Origin: Mesostigma viride
Lineage: Eukaryota > Streptophyta > Mesostigmatophyceae > Mesostigmatales > Mesostigmataceae
Reading direction: 5' to 3'
DNA length: 64,000 nt
Assembly (NCBI GenBank): GCA_009746045.1
Contig: RPFO01000078.1
Span: 453,016 to 517,015 of the forward strand
Position numbers and translations under genes: made by a program. Position 1 is the stretch's first letter; every line of letters begins with the position of its first letter. Below the pieces are notes generated by a model. The model was not told where the DNA came from. It was given only the letters and a program-made list of their open reading frames with translations, and ran no database searches. Below, piece by piece: positions 31,898-44,094 of the stretch.

Positions 31898-32153
31898 TAA
31901 TCAACTCTACCCTAGGGGATCTGTCTGGTGTGCTTCCCGCGGGTCTGCACACGCGGGCGCTTCCCCGCGAGGGGGGGCTCGTTGTCCTCTATGACCTGGG
32001 CCCACTTGGCCTTGTCCATCATCTTCTACGAGCCACGAGCCACGAGCCACGAGCGGACATGGCTGACGGCGGAGCTCAGAACTTTTTGCGTCTGAGCCCC
32101 AAATTCAGTCAGGCTACTTGCATCAGATGCGTCTTTTCTAGACGCATCTGCTA
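31898..32153. mobile_element. Possible small Helitron-like element
   Basis: The block starts TC after an A and ends with a strong hairpin (CAGATGCGTCT/AGACGCATCTG, about 32124-32150) followed by CTAG and a T. This matches the Helitron rule of TC start, 3' hairpin, CTRR end and insertion between A and T. The evidence is short motifs only. Four tandem ACGAGCC units lie at about 32029-32056. Confidence 0.25.
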
Positions 32154-32901
32154 GTATAATCGGTTACGGCTGTAACGCAGTATTTTGCAAATGCCACCAA
32201 AACGCAGCCTTGACAAACATTTTGAGCTGTCGTCGGCATTCCCGTCGACAGCAGCACGTGCGACATAAACTCCTGCGGACGCCGACCTTTTCGCGCTGAT
32301 CGAAGCTCTCCCCCCCGGTCTGCCTCCCTCGACGCAGTGCTCTACGCCAAATTCGTCGCCCATTCCCAAGAAAACCCGAACTTCCCATACCAAATGAGAC
32401 GTCCGCCGCTTCGGCGCCGGCCAGCGGGATTTTTGCATCTTGGAAATCTTCACGCTCACGAAGGAACAATGTGACGATGTTATCAAGTTCCTGGCCCGCC
32501 ATGACGAACTTTTCCTGCCTACCCCTGGCGACAAGGTCACCAAGCCCGCCTGGGAATGGCTGCTTCAAGAACCGGAGGCGTACTTGAACACAAGGCAGTC
32601 ATCATGTGCAGCTACCTGCGCTGCGACGCCCAGGACATCACCCAGGTTGGCTACGCTGGCCTCCGGAGCCTCCTGCATGAACGTAGACGGGCAGCCACAG
32701 CAGCTGCAGCATCCCCGCAGAGCAGCACCTCCCCCAGCACGGACTCCATCCGAGCTGCAGTGCATGGCGGAGCAGCTGGCGCCGATGGCTGAGCAGCTCG
32801 CCGCCCTGAACGCGCCTGACGGCCCACTCAACACTCTCTCGGCCAAGGTCAACAACATTGAAGCCAGAGTCGCCCTGTAGAAACTCAGTCCTAAAAATAG
32901 G

Positions 32902-35466
32902 ACTGAGTATACCATCTTTGAGATCATGTGGCGGTAAGGGTAGGGGGGTACCCCATATGTTTGATATGCATCATAGCACTCAATATCATGCTAATGCTTG
33001 GGCATGTGCTTAAAAAATCATATGTTGACCAAATCATGTAAAATTATACATGACTCTCAACCCTTACTCGCGATTTTGGAATTTTCTGTGGAAGCACGAG
33101 TGTGTAAAATCCAATAAAATCCATATTCACTATTAAAAATCACAGGCATGTAGATATTAGAGTTCTTGAACTGTGGCAAAAAACTGGACTCAATTCGACC
33201 ACTGGCACTGCCTGAAACATGCAAAACACTGCCAGTCCTATAAATAGGACTGGGCCTTGGTAACAAAATGCTAGCATGGGAGTGCGGTCGTACTACACAC
33301 CACCGTGGCCACCAACCATGCCAATCAACTCATTTCCCTTCCAGCATAATAGGACAACATGCTTGCATCATCATATTGCAGTTATATTATACCTTATAAT
33401 GTGTGAGAGCCTATGCAAGCACGTAGGGAATGGGTTTGGATACCTACCCACGAAAGGGTTTTTTGGTGTGTTAACCACCAATGTATTGGGCAGGTTAAGC
33501 ATTTTTCAAATGTCTCTAACAAGAATGGACATGGATGAAACTGTTTTGCCTTGCCATGGCATGGCCAGCATACTTGCTGGCACATGATGACAGTGGTTTA
33601 CCACCAAGATCTTTCACTCACCCATATAAGCTTGAAAGCACCCTTGACGAGGCCCGTGGCCACACAATTATGCAGTATGAACGTAGCAAAAGAACAACTA
33701 ACATCTATGAAGGTGTTTAAACCCATACAGCGCCTAAAAACCTGCACAACTACACCAGGGCAAGGCAAATGCCTGGCAACATCATCTAAAAAGGGGGTTT
33801 TGGAGAGGGGCAGGCAACGGTCAAGAAAGAGCATCAAGACTCGAAACTGGCAACACCTCGCAAGCTTTAACTCATGTAAGAACATCAAGAAATGATGAGA
33901 CAACAATATTCCGGCTTTACCTTGCATGGCTGGTGTTACCTTGGCCCAGGCGGTGCCCGCAAAAGTGGCACTTTGCGGCACACACACCATGACGTGACAG
34001 AGTGGTCGAAATCATCAAATCTATACTGCCACTAAGTCAATTCTATGACAATGCATGATAAAAGGTAGAAAGATACCTATAAATCCTTCGAATTTCGCCG
34101 GAAAGCAGTTGTAGTAATCAATTCCGTCGGCCTGCCTGATCGCAGCTTTTTCCAGCAAGAACGGTGCCGACACCTAGTAAATCGCATCCCCGCGAGCTGA
34201 AAATTGACTTGTATCATCTCTAGGATATATAAAATCTATTTCCTGAGTTTGGCCAGCTATATCGTCGGAAAACGTAAACTGCATGCATGGGCGCAAGCCG
34301 CCATGGCTAGGTCGTGCATTTCCGGAACTCACGTTTCACTTGTAAAAGTACAGTCATTCCCGCGTTAAGTTGCGTTTCTTAAGGTTGCGTTCCCGCGTTA
34401 AGTTGCGGCGCGGATGTTTGGGGGGCGACCGCAACTTAAGCATGGAGGCCATCGCAACTTATCGCGGTAATGACTCAATTTGTAGGTGTTAGGCCATTTT
34501 TGGCCGCGCAGGAGGACATTTTTTGCCAAGTCCGGAACCGCTACGTGATTTTAGGCGGCAAATTACGCAAGCCCCACTGGCGCGCAAATTTCCCAGCCTG
34601 CTAGTGGCTTAGGTGAAAAGCGCGAATGCAACCTTACAAATTCAGTTTTGCAGCCTGCGGGCTGCGGTACATAAGAATCCACGACCATGCAGGGTAGTGT
34701 AATTGAGACATCTTGCCGGACATGATTACCACCATCATGCCGAATGCACCACAAAAGGGCAAAGACAAGGCCGTTGAGGCCATGCAGAGGCAGTCTCGCT
34801 GCCTGTGGCCTCCATGCTGTTATCATTGTTTACATGCAGGCCATTGACAGTAAATGACTGAGCTTCAGTTCCCTCACGACTATTCCCATGTCTCAGATGT
34901 CACAGTCAAACGTGAAGCCGACTCAGTGGCAACTAAGTAACCCGCCAAAAAGAGAGCTGAAGTCCGGCAGAGGGTTAAAACACACCGCATTTGTGGTATA
35001 AAACGCAGGCGGGCACTGCGTGGCTGCCCGGCACGGCGTGTTTTGCAGCCCGCATTTGTCCAAAATATCTGGCCTGGAAAATGGACATTGGCCGGCTTTG
35101 ACGCTGTAGCTGGATCGGGCTTGACGAGAGCTGTCGAATGCCGTATAGAAGTCCGTCAGAGGAGGAGGTGGTGGGCTGCTAGCCTAACTCTACCGTTAAG
35201 TTGCGTTCCCGCGTTAAGTTGCGGCGCCAAGTTTTAGGGGGCGATCGCAACTTAACGCGGGAATGACTGTACCCTTACCACCTGTTCTTTGACCGTACAT
35301 TTAGCCGCTCATACCAAATCCAAAAAAATCGCAAAAATATGTCCAAGAAAGATCTTTTCACGTAGTATTTGAATAAATTTTGAGGGAATTTTTATTACAA
35401 ACCTTCCGATCGGGGCAAATTTTCTACGAAACCCCAAATCTCAGTCCTAAATTTAGGACTGAGTTG
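32902..35466. mobile_element. Insertion of about 2.6 kb within LINE-C ORF1
   Basis: The 20-bp sequence AACTCAGTCCTAAAAATAGG occurs at both edges (32882-32901 and 35467-35486), and LINE-C ORF1 coding lies on either side. This is compatible with an insertion and a long target duplication, or with an element whose ends carry palindromic motifs (CTCAGTCCTA/TAGGACTGAG). No ORF with a known domain is seen between 32910 and 34348, and the class is uncertain. A mariner-like element is nested in it. Confidence 0.5.
34351..35269. mobile_element. TA-flanked mariner-like element or nested MITEs
   Basis: Inverted ends CAGTCATTCCCGCGTTAAGT (34351) and its reverse complement (ending 35269) are flanked by TA at 34349-34350 and 35270-35271, the Tc1/mariner target. 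Extra internal end copies at about 34457-34477 and 35199-35225 suggest that one short MITE (34351-34474) lies inside or beside another. No transposase is visible. Confidence 0.6.
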
Positions 35467-36291
35467 AACTCAGTCCTAAAAATAGGTGTGGCTACAGACG
35501 ACGTGTTAACCAGCCTCAGTTTACAGCATGCTACGCAAGAGCACATTGCCACCAAAGTTTCCGAGGCCACAGCCACTGTGACCACCCGCCTTAACCAGGT
35601 GGAAGGCCGAGTCGGCCATGGCACCGTGAAACTTGAGGCAGTTGCTGCCAAGGTAGACGCCCTGGCCACGCAGGTCCCTGAGATCGCCGAGCGAACGGCC
35701 ACCATCGCCGCCCAACCTGCTGGTAGGGCTAGCGATGACCCCTCGACTCGCGCCTCCTGGGCGGACCTGCTCAAGAGCTAGGCATCCTCTACCACGACCG
35801 CCATCACCACCAACTGAAGCTCCAGGAGCTGGAAGACACGCGCCGCGAGGCCGCTGACCGCGACCGTCGCCGCTGCCGGGTCATGATCCTCAGGCGCTTT
35901 GACATGCCGCCGGAGGAGAACCCAGACTCTCTTCTCGACCAGCTGAAGAAACAGCTCTTGGCGTGCACTCATGCAGCTGCCAGGTGCGATACTGCAAGGC
36001 GCCTACCGCCTGCCCCATCCACGGGCCAAGGCTGGGCCCCCTCCAGTGGTCCTCACCTTCAGCGACATCACAGCCCGAGTTCGGTTCCTCTCTCGCCGCA
36101 AGAAGCTGGTGAACACCTCCTGGTCGCTTGACGACGACCTGACGCCAGCCCAGCAGCAGCAACGCCGCGATCAGTGGCCCGACTACATCCGCCACAAGAC
36201 CAACCCCGAGAAGCCCCAAGTGTACTGGCGGGGCGGGGACCTCTATATCAACAAGAAACTGTGGAAGCCCCCCCGGGCTTCCCCGGGATAG

Positions 36292-36690
36292 AGCACTCCA
36301 GCTAGTTGTCTAGATGGGGGCAATCGATTATGGGATAGCTTAGGCATTACAGCACTTGAAACGATATTAGCGCACAGCGTTATAGTACCTTCAATTAGCT
36401 CTGGCACCTTGTGGCCATCAGCTTGCGCCTTAATTAGCCGACGTCTTGAGCCCACCTCACATTTGTAGCATAAGCTATGCGTCAGCCTACCTATGGTATT
36501 GCACTGGTTGTATTGCACCCACAGTGTTGCGCCCCGGCACCATGCCGTGGAGAGAGCGCTCTGTGGCCTGCCCACCTGCGGCAGTGAGAGAAGCTAGGGC
36601 GCCCTCCCTCCTTCTCGCTGTGTATATAGGGTTGAAGGTTCCTTTACTCTGTATTGGCACCCACGTGACGCAGTCACGTGCTTATTAATC
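36292..36690 (+). mobile_element. LINE 3' end after LINE-C ORF1
   Basis: Non-coding stretch similar to 62040-62700 (TTGCGCCTTAA, GCGGAGAGAGCGCTC-like, GTGAGAGAAGC). It ends in the hairpin CACGTGACGCAGTCACGTG (36662-36680) and TTATTAAT. ORF2 is missing between ORF1 and this end, so the copy is internally deleted. Confidence 0.6.
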
Positions 36691-36905
36691 ATCTTCTTCC
36701 AAATCACAGAGAGGCCTACGCCCCCCATGTCCTCTACTAGCTGTTCTTTGAAGGTGCGGGCCTTGCGGCGTCTAGCATCACGGGGCCCGGCCCACGTCAG
36801 GAGGTGCCAGCCAGGCTGAGCTGGGCGCAGTCCCGCGGGGGGGCCACGTGAGGTGTCTACCTGGTTGGTGCGAGCTATAGGTGCCCTACTAGCTGCAGGC
36901 GCCAC
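36691..36905 (-). pseudogene. LINE RT C-terminal scrap
   Basis: Minus-strand coding similar to the LINE-A end: RTNQVDTSRGPPAGLRPAQP, LLTWAGPRDARRRK, then GLSVIWKKMINK. It abuts the hairpin of the plus-strand 3' end at 36680 and is too short to assign a family. Confidence 0.6.
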
Positions 36906-36924
36906 TGCTTAATTTTCTGATTAT

Positions 36925-37450
36925 TCTGATTTGGCACGCCGCAAAGGTGAAAACCATTTGCGTTCAGTGCCGGTCCGCGGAAAACGCGATCTGCAAATGA
37001 ATATCCAGGCCGGAACCGAACTGGGGGCCTCTCGCACCAACTTTTGCTGACTATAGGACGGACGTCTCCTGCATGATCCTAAGGCATCGCCAACTGACAC
37101 CTACAGTCATCCGCAAAAGTTCTCCTTTCCGGGGAGTGATGCAAGCCTTTCGGATTTGGTACTAGATAAATCATTCGAGATCTGTGTGTGTTGGAGTACT
37201 ACACACGTGTCCACTCGAGACTTGTTCAGTCTCGAAACGTGAGACGGGCTAGCTGAACACGGCTGGAACCTTCTTGAGAAGGGGGCGTAGCCGGTACTAT
37301 CGAGATCAGCCAAGCGAATATTCTGATTTGGCACGCCGCAAAGGTGAAAACCATTTGCGTTCAGTGCCGGGCCGCGGAAAACGCGGAAAAACGCGATCTG
37401 CAAATGAATCCGACCGGAATCGAACTGGGGACCTCTCGCACCAACTTTTG
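36925..37450 (-). repeat. Tandem host repeat with a tRNA-like T arm (Chromo-3 target)
   Basis: A unit starting ATTCTGATTTGGCACGCCGC occurs at about 36920 and again at 37319. The first unit is uninterrupted and continues into GCTGACTATAGGAC and on to about 37290. The second is cut at 37450 by Chromo-3 and resumes at 60467. On the minus strand each unit contains a GGTCCCCAGTTCGATTCCGG-like B-box/T-arm, suggesting a tRNA-derived sequence, but no full cloverleaf can be drawn. The first unit serves as an empty-site control for Chromo-3. Confidence 0.65.
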
Positions 37451-38018
37451 TGTTACGTCCTAAACTTCTACCTCCACCTCTACCTCTACTGGGCCTGATA
37501 CTACCTAAATTGGTCAGGCCTCCTCTACTCAAACCCCTAGCGAAAGACGAACGAGACGGAGCTGATCTCAATGCATTCACGTATGTGTTGCTATAATACG
37601 CCATACAACCATTTACCCGAACCCGTTTATTCCAGGAATAGAGGAAGGAAACACACTACACTGCCGTGACCCAAGCCTATATGTGTTAATTCATTTAATT
37701 AACACACGCCGAGTGACCACACAATGGGTAGAACGTGCATAAATGGTCACCAACGGTCCAACATGCTCGGGCCGACCTGGCCCTCGCCTACAGATCCACA
37801 GGCAGATGCACAGATGCACGCTGGTCCACTACATTCTACCAAAGGATAAGGACCACTAATAAAGTACGCGGCGCGGCGCCCAAAAGCACCCAATGTACCA
37901 CAATACTGTTACGAGGACAATAGTGTCCCAGTTGGAACTACACGTAAACCTAGGAACAACCGAGGCAAAGGACCTAATTTACGTCCGTAACTACAACGAA
38001 TTGTTACGCGACGTAACA
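37451..38018 (-). repeat. Chromo-3 3' LTR
   Basis: 568 bp, starting TGTTACGTCC and ending GTAACA. It differs from the 5' LTR by a few substitutions and one 4-bp insertion (AATTAA at 37697-37702). Confidence 0.93.
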
Positions 38019-38394
38019 CCTCCCACCCCCACAAAGGTAGAGAGCCCTCTCCCTACGCACTGGGAGGAAACCAAAGGGGTAGGAAAAACCTAATGCACCC
38101 AGCACACACCAACACAATCGACAGGCCATCCAAGATACAAAGCACCAATAGTTAACTCGGTCTCCACCACCACGCCGGGTGGTGTAGGGTTAGCCAGCAC
38201 CAAGCCTGGTGGGAGGTTCCCCTAACTGCCTGGAACGGAGTCCTTGCCGGGGGGGGACGGCACTGGGCAGGACACACAGAGTAAACAAATCAGTACCAAG
38301 GACCAAGAACAGCCAATCAACTGGCCAGAATATGAGGGCGACTCTATATACCGGAGGGACAACACCCTCAGGTCGGGCCTAAGGCCCTCTATAT

Positions 38395-39447
38395 CTAGTC
38401 GCCATCCGTCTGGTAAGTGCCACGAGAGGCCAGCAGAACATCCAGGTACGCCTGCTGGTAGTGGGCCACATCATCGGCATTGTCATGCCTATCTACAGTG
38501 AGGAAAACATCGGCCCACACGCCATCAGGAAAAAGGCCCAGGAAGGCCCAGTAATACCTATGCTGCGTCAGAACGACCTGGCCACGGGCCCAGTCCAGGA
38601 AACCACAGGCAAAGAGGCGAAGGAAAGGCTCTACCGCGATCAAACAGAGAGCCCGCAGGAGTAGGCGATGGTACCGGATCCGAGGGCGCAAACCCGTCGG
38701 GAAGAACAGATCTACCACTGAGGGGCTCCACGTTGGACGGCCACATCCGGATGTGCCAAACCTCACCGGAGCGCCACCGACGAGCACACTGGCGCGACCC
38801 GAACGTCTCTAGGTAGTCGCTAGCCCGAGGAGGAGGATGGCCACGGGAGTCCAGACCCTGGCCCGGGATGGGCGCTGGACGACGGGCATCCCACTCCAGG
38901 ATGGGCTGGAGAACCGTGCTGTACGTAGCACCCGGCACCGCAGGAAACTCTACCGTAAGGGCATCTGAAGCCATAATGCCCAGAGGCGGTCTCCATGAAC
39001 TCGACTGCCCGTAGGAGGTCACAGCTAGGGGTTGTCATCTATATCTGCCTCGCCCTCGCCCGGAAGCCAAGGGAACACCTCCCGTAGGCAGGAGCGGCCC
39101 ACAGGGGTAGACAGGTAGGAAAACACCCGGGGGCACTGAAGGACAACGGCTATCTGCTCCAAGGCTGGGCAGCGGGAGCCACATCCTAAAAGACAATGCC
39201 CGGCATCGTCGAACCCATGCACAACTAGCTGTTGCGGATCATCGGGGGCCGGGCCGAACCACGCGACCCCAAAGAGGGCAGCCCTGACTAAAGCCGCATG
39301 CTGAGCCTGGAGGGCAGGCTGAACGAGGCCACCCGGATAACTGGAACGTGACACCCATCGGCCCGGAAGGGCCTCGTAGTAGAGCTCTGGGTCCGGTGGC
39401 GGAGGGGAAGGCGGCAGGCTCTCCGACGGAGGGGTAGGTTCAGCCAT
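38395..39447 (-). pseudogene. Chromo-3 3' extra ORF, internally deleted
   Basis: Starts MAEPTPPSES at 39447 and keeps the N-terminal domain (PGRWVSRSSY, FDDAGHCLLGCGSRC). It jumps near 38990 directly into the C-terminal domain (LGIMASDALTVEFPAVPG), losing the Pro/Ala linker and the CxxC region, roughly 1.2 kb compared with Chromo-1. The junction (GAGGCGGTCTCC) has short microhomology with both flanks. The stop at 38395 matches that of the other copies. Function unknown. Confidence 0.8.
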
Positions 39448-39527
39448 GATGGCTGCGGAGGGGAGGGGACAACCACCCACCCACCAACAGCAGGAATACG
39501 ATAAGGGAGCTAGGGGCAGGTTGCCGG

Positions 39528-42500
39528 CTAGAGCCGGTGTAGGGTTTTGTAGTCCTGCAATAAGCGGCTACAACCATCTAACTCACTCTCCCTGTACCAT
39601 ACTTTATCTACCTCACTACGAGCATACATCCATTTCACCTTATACTGACGCTGGGTACCGCGGCCCCTTTTAATATCTCTATGGGCCACGATACTCTCTA
39701 CCTCGTCTTCTACCTCACCAGTATCAGGGTTATGCTCTAAAGGGGCAGGAGCTAGTTCTCTACCAGCGAACGTGCTTTGGTGATAAAGCTTCAGCTGGCT
39801 TCTATGGAAGGTGTTAGAATGTGTCTGCCAAGAGGTAGGGATATCTATTTTATATAAGAAATTACCTACTCTAGACAACACACGGAAGGGTCCTAAGAAG
39901 GCGGGCCTAAGTTTCACTTTAAGTTCTGCTTCGAACTTGTGAGCAAACCGGCCAACACGGGGGCCTTCTACTAAGACAAAATCTCCTATATCTATTTCAG
40001 GCGCTCTTCTATCTAAGGAGGCACGCAACCTAGCAAGGTACTTGGCCTGAGCCTTTTGGTACCCTGAAATTGCGTGATCATGTGCATTTTTCATTTTATC
40101 TAGCAAGGCCTGCACGCCTTCTACGGTATCCCGGGACACATCGTCCCTGTCCCGTAAAGGACTAGCTAAGAGAGAGGTAGGAGTAAGAGGCTGTCTACCA
40201 GTATCTAGGAAGAAAGGCGTATAGCCATGCGCAGCCTGAGGGCAATTGTTAAGGGAGAACTCTACCAAGCATAGATAATCCTCCCAATCACTCCCCACGC
40301 CGTTAACATAGTGCCTCAGCGCTTCTTCCACTACCCTATTAAGACGTTCTACTAATAGATGAGAGGAGGAGGAGTGATAGGCAGTACCGAATGTAACCTT
40401 GGTACCGATAGCAGCGAAAAACTGCTGCCAAAAGTCAGAGGTAAATAGCTTATCTTTATCACTAATAAACTGCCTACTCAAACCATGATATCTATAGACG
40501 TTATTAAGGTATAGGCGTGCGCAATCGCGTGCGGTGAGTTCTAATAAGGGACACGGCACGAGATGACACATACGAGTAAAACGATCTACGAAAACAAGGA
40601 TCTGGGCGTTACCTCTATCATTCTTCCTAAAAGGTCCTACAAAATCCATCATAATGGAGTCCCACGGCATGATGGGATCAGGTAGGGTCCTAGGTTCTGC
40701 TATCTGTCCTACATTGTTGGGTTTCATCTCCTGGCAAGATTGACAGGTTCTAACATACTCATCTACATCCTTTAAAAGGGAAGGCCAGTAGTAAGAGCGG
40801 GCTACTAGGTCCCGTACCCGTTTACCACCCTGATGAGCAGCTAAGTCATGCAACTCAAAGAGCAAGGAGGAGCGACAGATAGGAGGGACATACAGGCGCC
40901 ATTGAGGGGGAGAATCTGCTATCTGCACATATAAAAACCCACCTACAAATTTACAAGGGTGCTTGCCTAATTGTTGGGGATGGGCGGCAATGGCAGCTAA
41001 AGCTTCCGGCTCAGTGGCCGTAAATCTACTAATAAGGCGTTCAAGATCAGAGGTAGGCATCGCTACAGAGGTATCCAGAACAGGTTTAAAGAGGTCTCCT
41101 ACCGCCTTGCCAAAGAGGAGGGGAGGTCCTAGAGGGACTATGTTATCATAAGACTTTCCTGACCTAGTCGCTATATGGCTAAGCGGTATAGAAATTTTAT
41201 TTTTCCCCTCCCCCCCCACCGAGACCACAGGAAGGGCCTCACACGGGAGAGAGAGTCCTACGTGAGAAAGGAGATCAGGCATGCGAACAGCTGTATGAAA
41301 GAGATAGGCATAGGATTCATCATCCGGTAGTTCACCATAAGGGGTTACACCCATAGTAGTAGGAACTAGAGTAGTATTGAGAACATCCAGGTCCTCGAAG
41401 AAGGAGTAATCTGCGCGACGGGAGAGTGCATCTGGTACTATGTTATCTACACCCTTAACATACTGAATTTTAAAAGGGGAAAACTGTGCTAAAAACTCCA
41501 TCCAGCGCGCTTGACGAGGGGTAAGGTTCATGGGTTGGGAGAGAAGATGGGTAAGGGGACGGTGATCCGTTTGGATAACTAACCTATAAGGATCTATATC
41601 ACAGGGTTCATTCAGGCAAACATCAAATTGAGCACCTTTAAGAAAGTGCTGCCACGCGTGGCAACAATACACCGCCGCTAAGAGTTCTTGCTGGTGTACG
41701 GGATAGTTACGCTCCGCAGGGAGCATTGTCCTAGAGATATACTCAATTGGCTGTAAGCCCTGACCCTGATCCTGGAGAAGGACGCCCCCTATAGCTACCT
41801 TACTAGCGTCTGTAGCTACTACAACAAAGGGTTTAGTAGTATCCGGTAGGATGAGTACGGGAGGAGAGAGGAGTAGGGATTTTAGACACTGAAAAGCCGA
41901 CTGACATTCACTACTCCAGACAAAGGGGATATCCTTCTTTAATAAATGATTAATAGGGGCTGCTATAGTTGCGAAAACGCTGGATAAAACGCCTATAGTA
42001 AGAGGCAATCCCTAGGAAACTACGTACACCTTTAACGTCGGTAGGGGTAGGCCATTCCTGAATTGACTTAGTTTTATCCGGGTCGGTAGCGACCCCGGCA
42101 TCTGACAGAACGTGTCCTAAAAATGGTACACTCTTACCAGAACGAACTTTAGCACGGCGAGCCCACAAAGAATTTTCAGCCATTATTTCTAATACTTTCT
42201 TTAAATCACGTAGGTGCGTTTCAAAATCAGGAGAGTAAATAAGGATATCATCTAAGTAAGCTTGAGCACAAGAACGATCGTGCTCAGATAAAGAAACAGA
42301 GGAGAAGGAAGGATCCTTTAAATCAGATGACACTTGAGGAAGGTGAGAATTCCCCATAACGGGTCTAAGCACTTCATTCATTAACATTTGAAAAGAGGCA
42401 GGAGAGTTACAGAGTCCCATAGCCGCTACTCTAAACTGGTAATGACCAAAAGAGGTAGCAAAGGCGGTTTTATGGCAATCCTCAGGAGCTATACGCAGTT

Positions 42501-43690
42501 GCCAAAAACCATCCGCACAATCCAGTACCGTGAAACAAGTGGAACCTTTAACCTGATTAAATATATCATCAATACGAGGTAGAGGGTATTTAGACTTCAC
42601 AGTAATATCATTTAACTTCCTATAATCAGTAACTAGGCGAAACTTGCCATTTGGCTTAGGAACTAACAGGACACCAGCTGAGTAGGGGGAGTTGCTAGGC
42701 TCTATTAATCCTGCTTCTAATAATCATACTAAAATCTGTTTTAGTTCCTTTAACTCGGTAGGGCCCATTCTATACATCGGAGAGTGCGTAGGAACTGCAC
42801 CGTCCTTAATAACTACACGGTGTAAAACAGAACGAGGAGGAGGATAAGAAGGAGTCTTTTCTTCAAAAACTTTTGAGGAATCTATCACAGCCATGTATCT
42901 TACTATTTCATTTTCAGTAAATCCCACTCCTATTGTATCCACTGTGTTTACATCTATATCCACACTATTATTAGTGATAGGTATCTCCTGTACTTCTAAC
43001 TGAAGGAACATACATAATAAGTATCCATATTCCTTTAATTCAGATCGCAATTCATCATTGGACATTAATACTTCAGGTATAGGTCTTACAGGAGGATCAA
43101 CAGGTGTAGGGGGGGCAATATCTACCAAGGATAAATTTTCAAATCTATAGTGACGTTCCGGTACCCAGTAAAAGCTATCTGGAAACCAAATGACCATGGT
43201 ATCATGTAGTAATCTTATTATCCTGGTGCCAATCTAATCCTAGTAATACATCAGCGGTAGTGATAGGGCCTATAGTGGCCGTCAGGTTGACAGTACGTCC
43301 TTTTATGACCAGGGGAAGGGACACCGTACCCGGGGAATGACTGGTGCGACCGTCAGCATAATGAACAGTGACAGTTTTGGTGTGAGGGATAGGGACTAGT
43401 CCTAAACGCCTAACTAGGGCCTCGCTCACAAAGGAGCTAGCCGCACCGCTATCCACTAACACAGAGACATTCAAAAGTTCATCAGCATGCAAGAAGGGGT
43501 CTACAACAGTATGGGGAACGGTTAAGCCACCATTCAAAAACATAAGAGGACGGACACGTAGTGGTAGGGATGATTCAGCTCCTACAGAGGTTATAAAAAC
43601 AGGCAGGCAAAAATTATTATCTGGGGTACTATCTAAGGACCTGTCCAGGTTACCCCCGGCTGACAGGCCTACATTCCCGGTACTGTTCCC
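39528..43690 (-). pseudogene. pol: Chromo-3 pol, several breaks
   Basis: Same domains as in Chromo-1. RNase H-integrase-chromodomain is one open frame of about 800 codons (39528 to about 41960) with eight C at the run that is broken in Chromo-1. RT lies at about 41960-43197 with a frameshift near 41975 (extra A) and an in-frame TGA at 42722-42724. Protease lies upstream of 43202, where a small deletion breaks the frame. Several 3-bp in-frame insertions relative to Chromo-1 add single residues (for example Met near 41530 and Leu near 40350 and 40550). The pattern suggests long protein-level constraint before recent decay. Confidence 0.9.
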
Positions 43691-44094
43691 TCCCCCCCCC
43701 AAATCCGTAGGAACTAACCCCGAAGAAGAAGACCCTGGCGAAAAAGCCACTGCTGCATGGAGGGTCACGAGGGAGCGAAGAGGGTGCGGGAGCCTGATTA
43801 TCATAGGGGAACCCTGGGGGTCCTGTCTGCACAGCATTCAGCCTACTAGGGGTAGCTGAGGGAATGCGTCCTGGAGTGGGACGAATAGGAGCACGCTGAG
43901 GGGTACGAGGAGGGCGAGCGTCGGGATGAGGGGGAGCACCCGAAAGAAACTTGGGGCACTCACGTTTAAGATGACCTACTTCCTTACAATGATAGCATGT
44001 GATATGAGAGACATCCAGAGCTGAAAGGTCAGTAACACAAATATCTAATTCTTCTACATAGGAGTTCTCCTCCTCAGGGGTAAGGCTAATATTA

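Larger units (their letters stand above)
32191..36291 (+). pseudogene. LINE-C ORF1, split by a 2.6-kb insertion
   Basis: Starts MPPKRSLDKHFEL at 32191. The N-terminal part runs to 32880 with an in-frame TAA near 32269 and a frame change. It continues at 35487 (VATDDVLTSL...) through a coiled coil (TRLNQVEGRV, VDALATQVPEIAERT) into the conserved C-terminal domain: VVLTFSDITARVRFLSRRKK, DDDLTPAQQQQRRDQWPDY, then VYWRGGDLYINKKLW, ending near 36291. Coiled coil plus RNA-binding C-terminal domain is the layout of L1-type ORF1 proteins, which coat the LINE RNA. A second copy of the C-terminal domain lies on the minus strand at 61220-61500. Confidence 0.75.

Noticed and set aside
37395-37450. Intact tRNA gene on the minus strand
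   Set aside because: A T-arm-like sequence is present, but the part between it and the possible 5' acceptor is about 20 bases too short for a tRNA.
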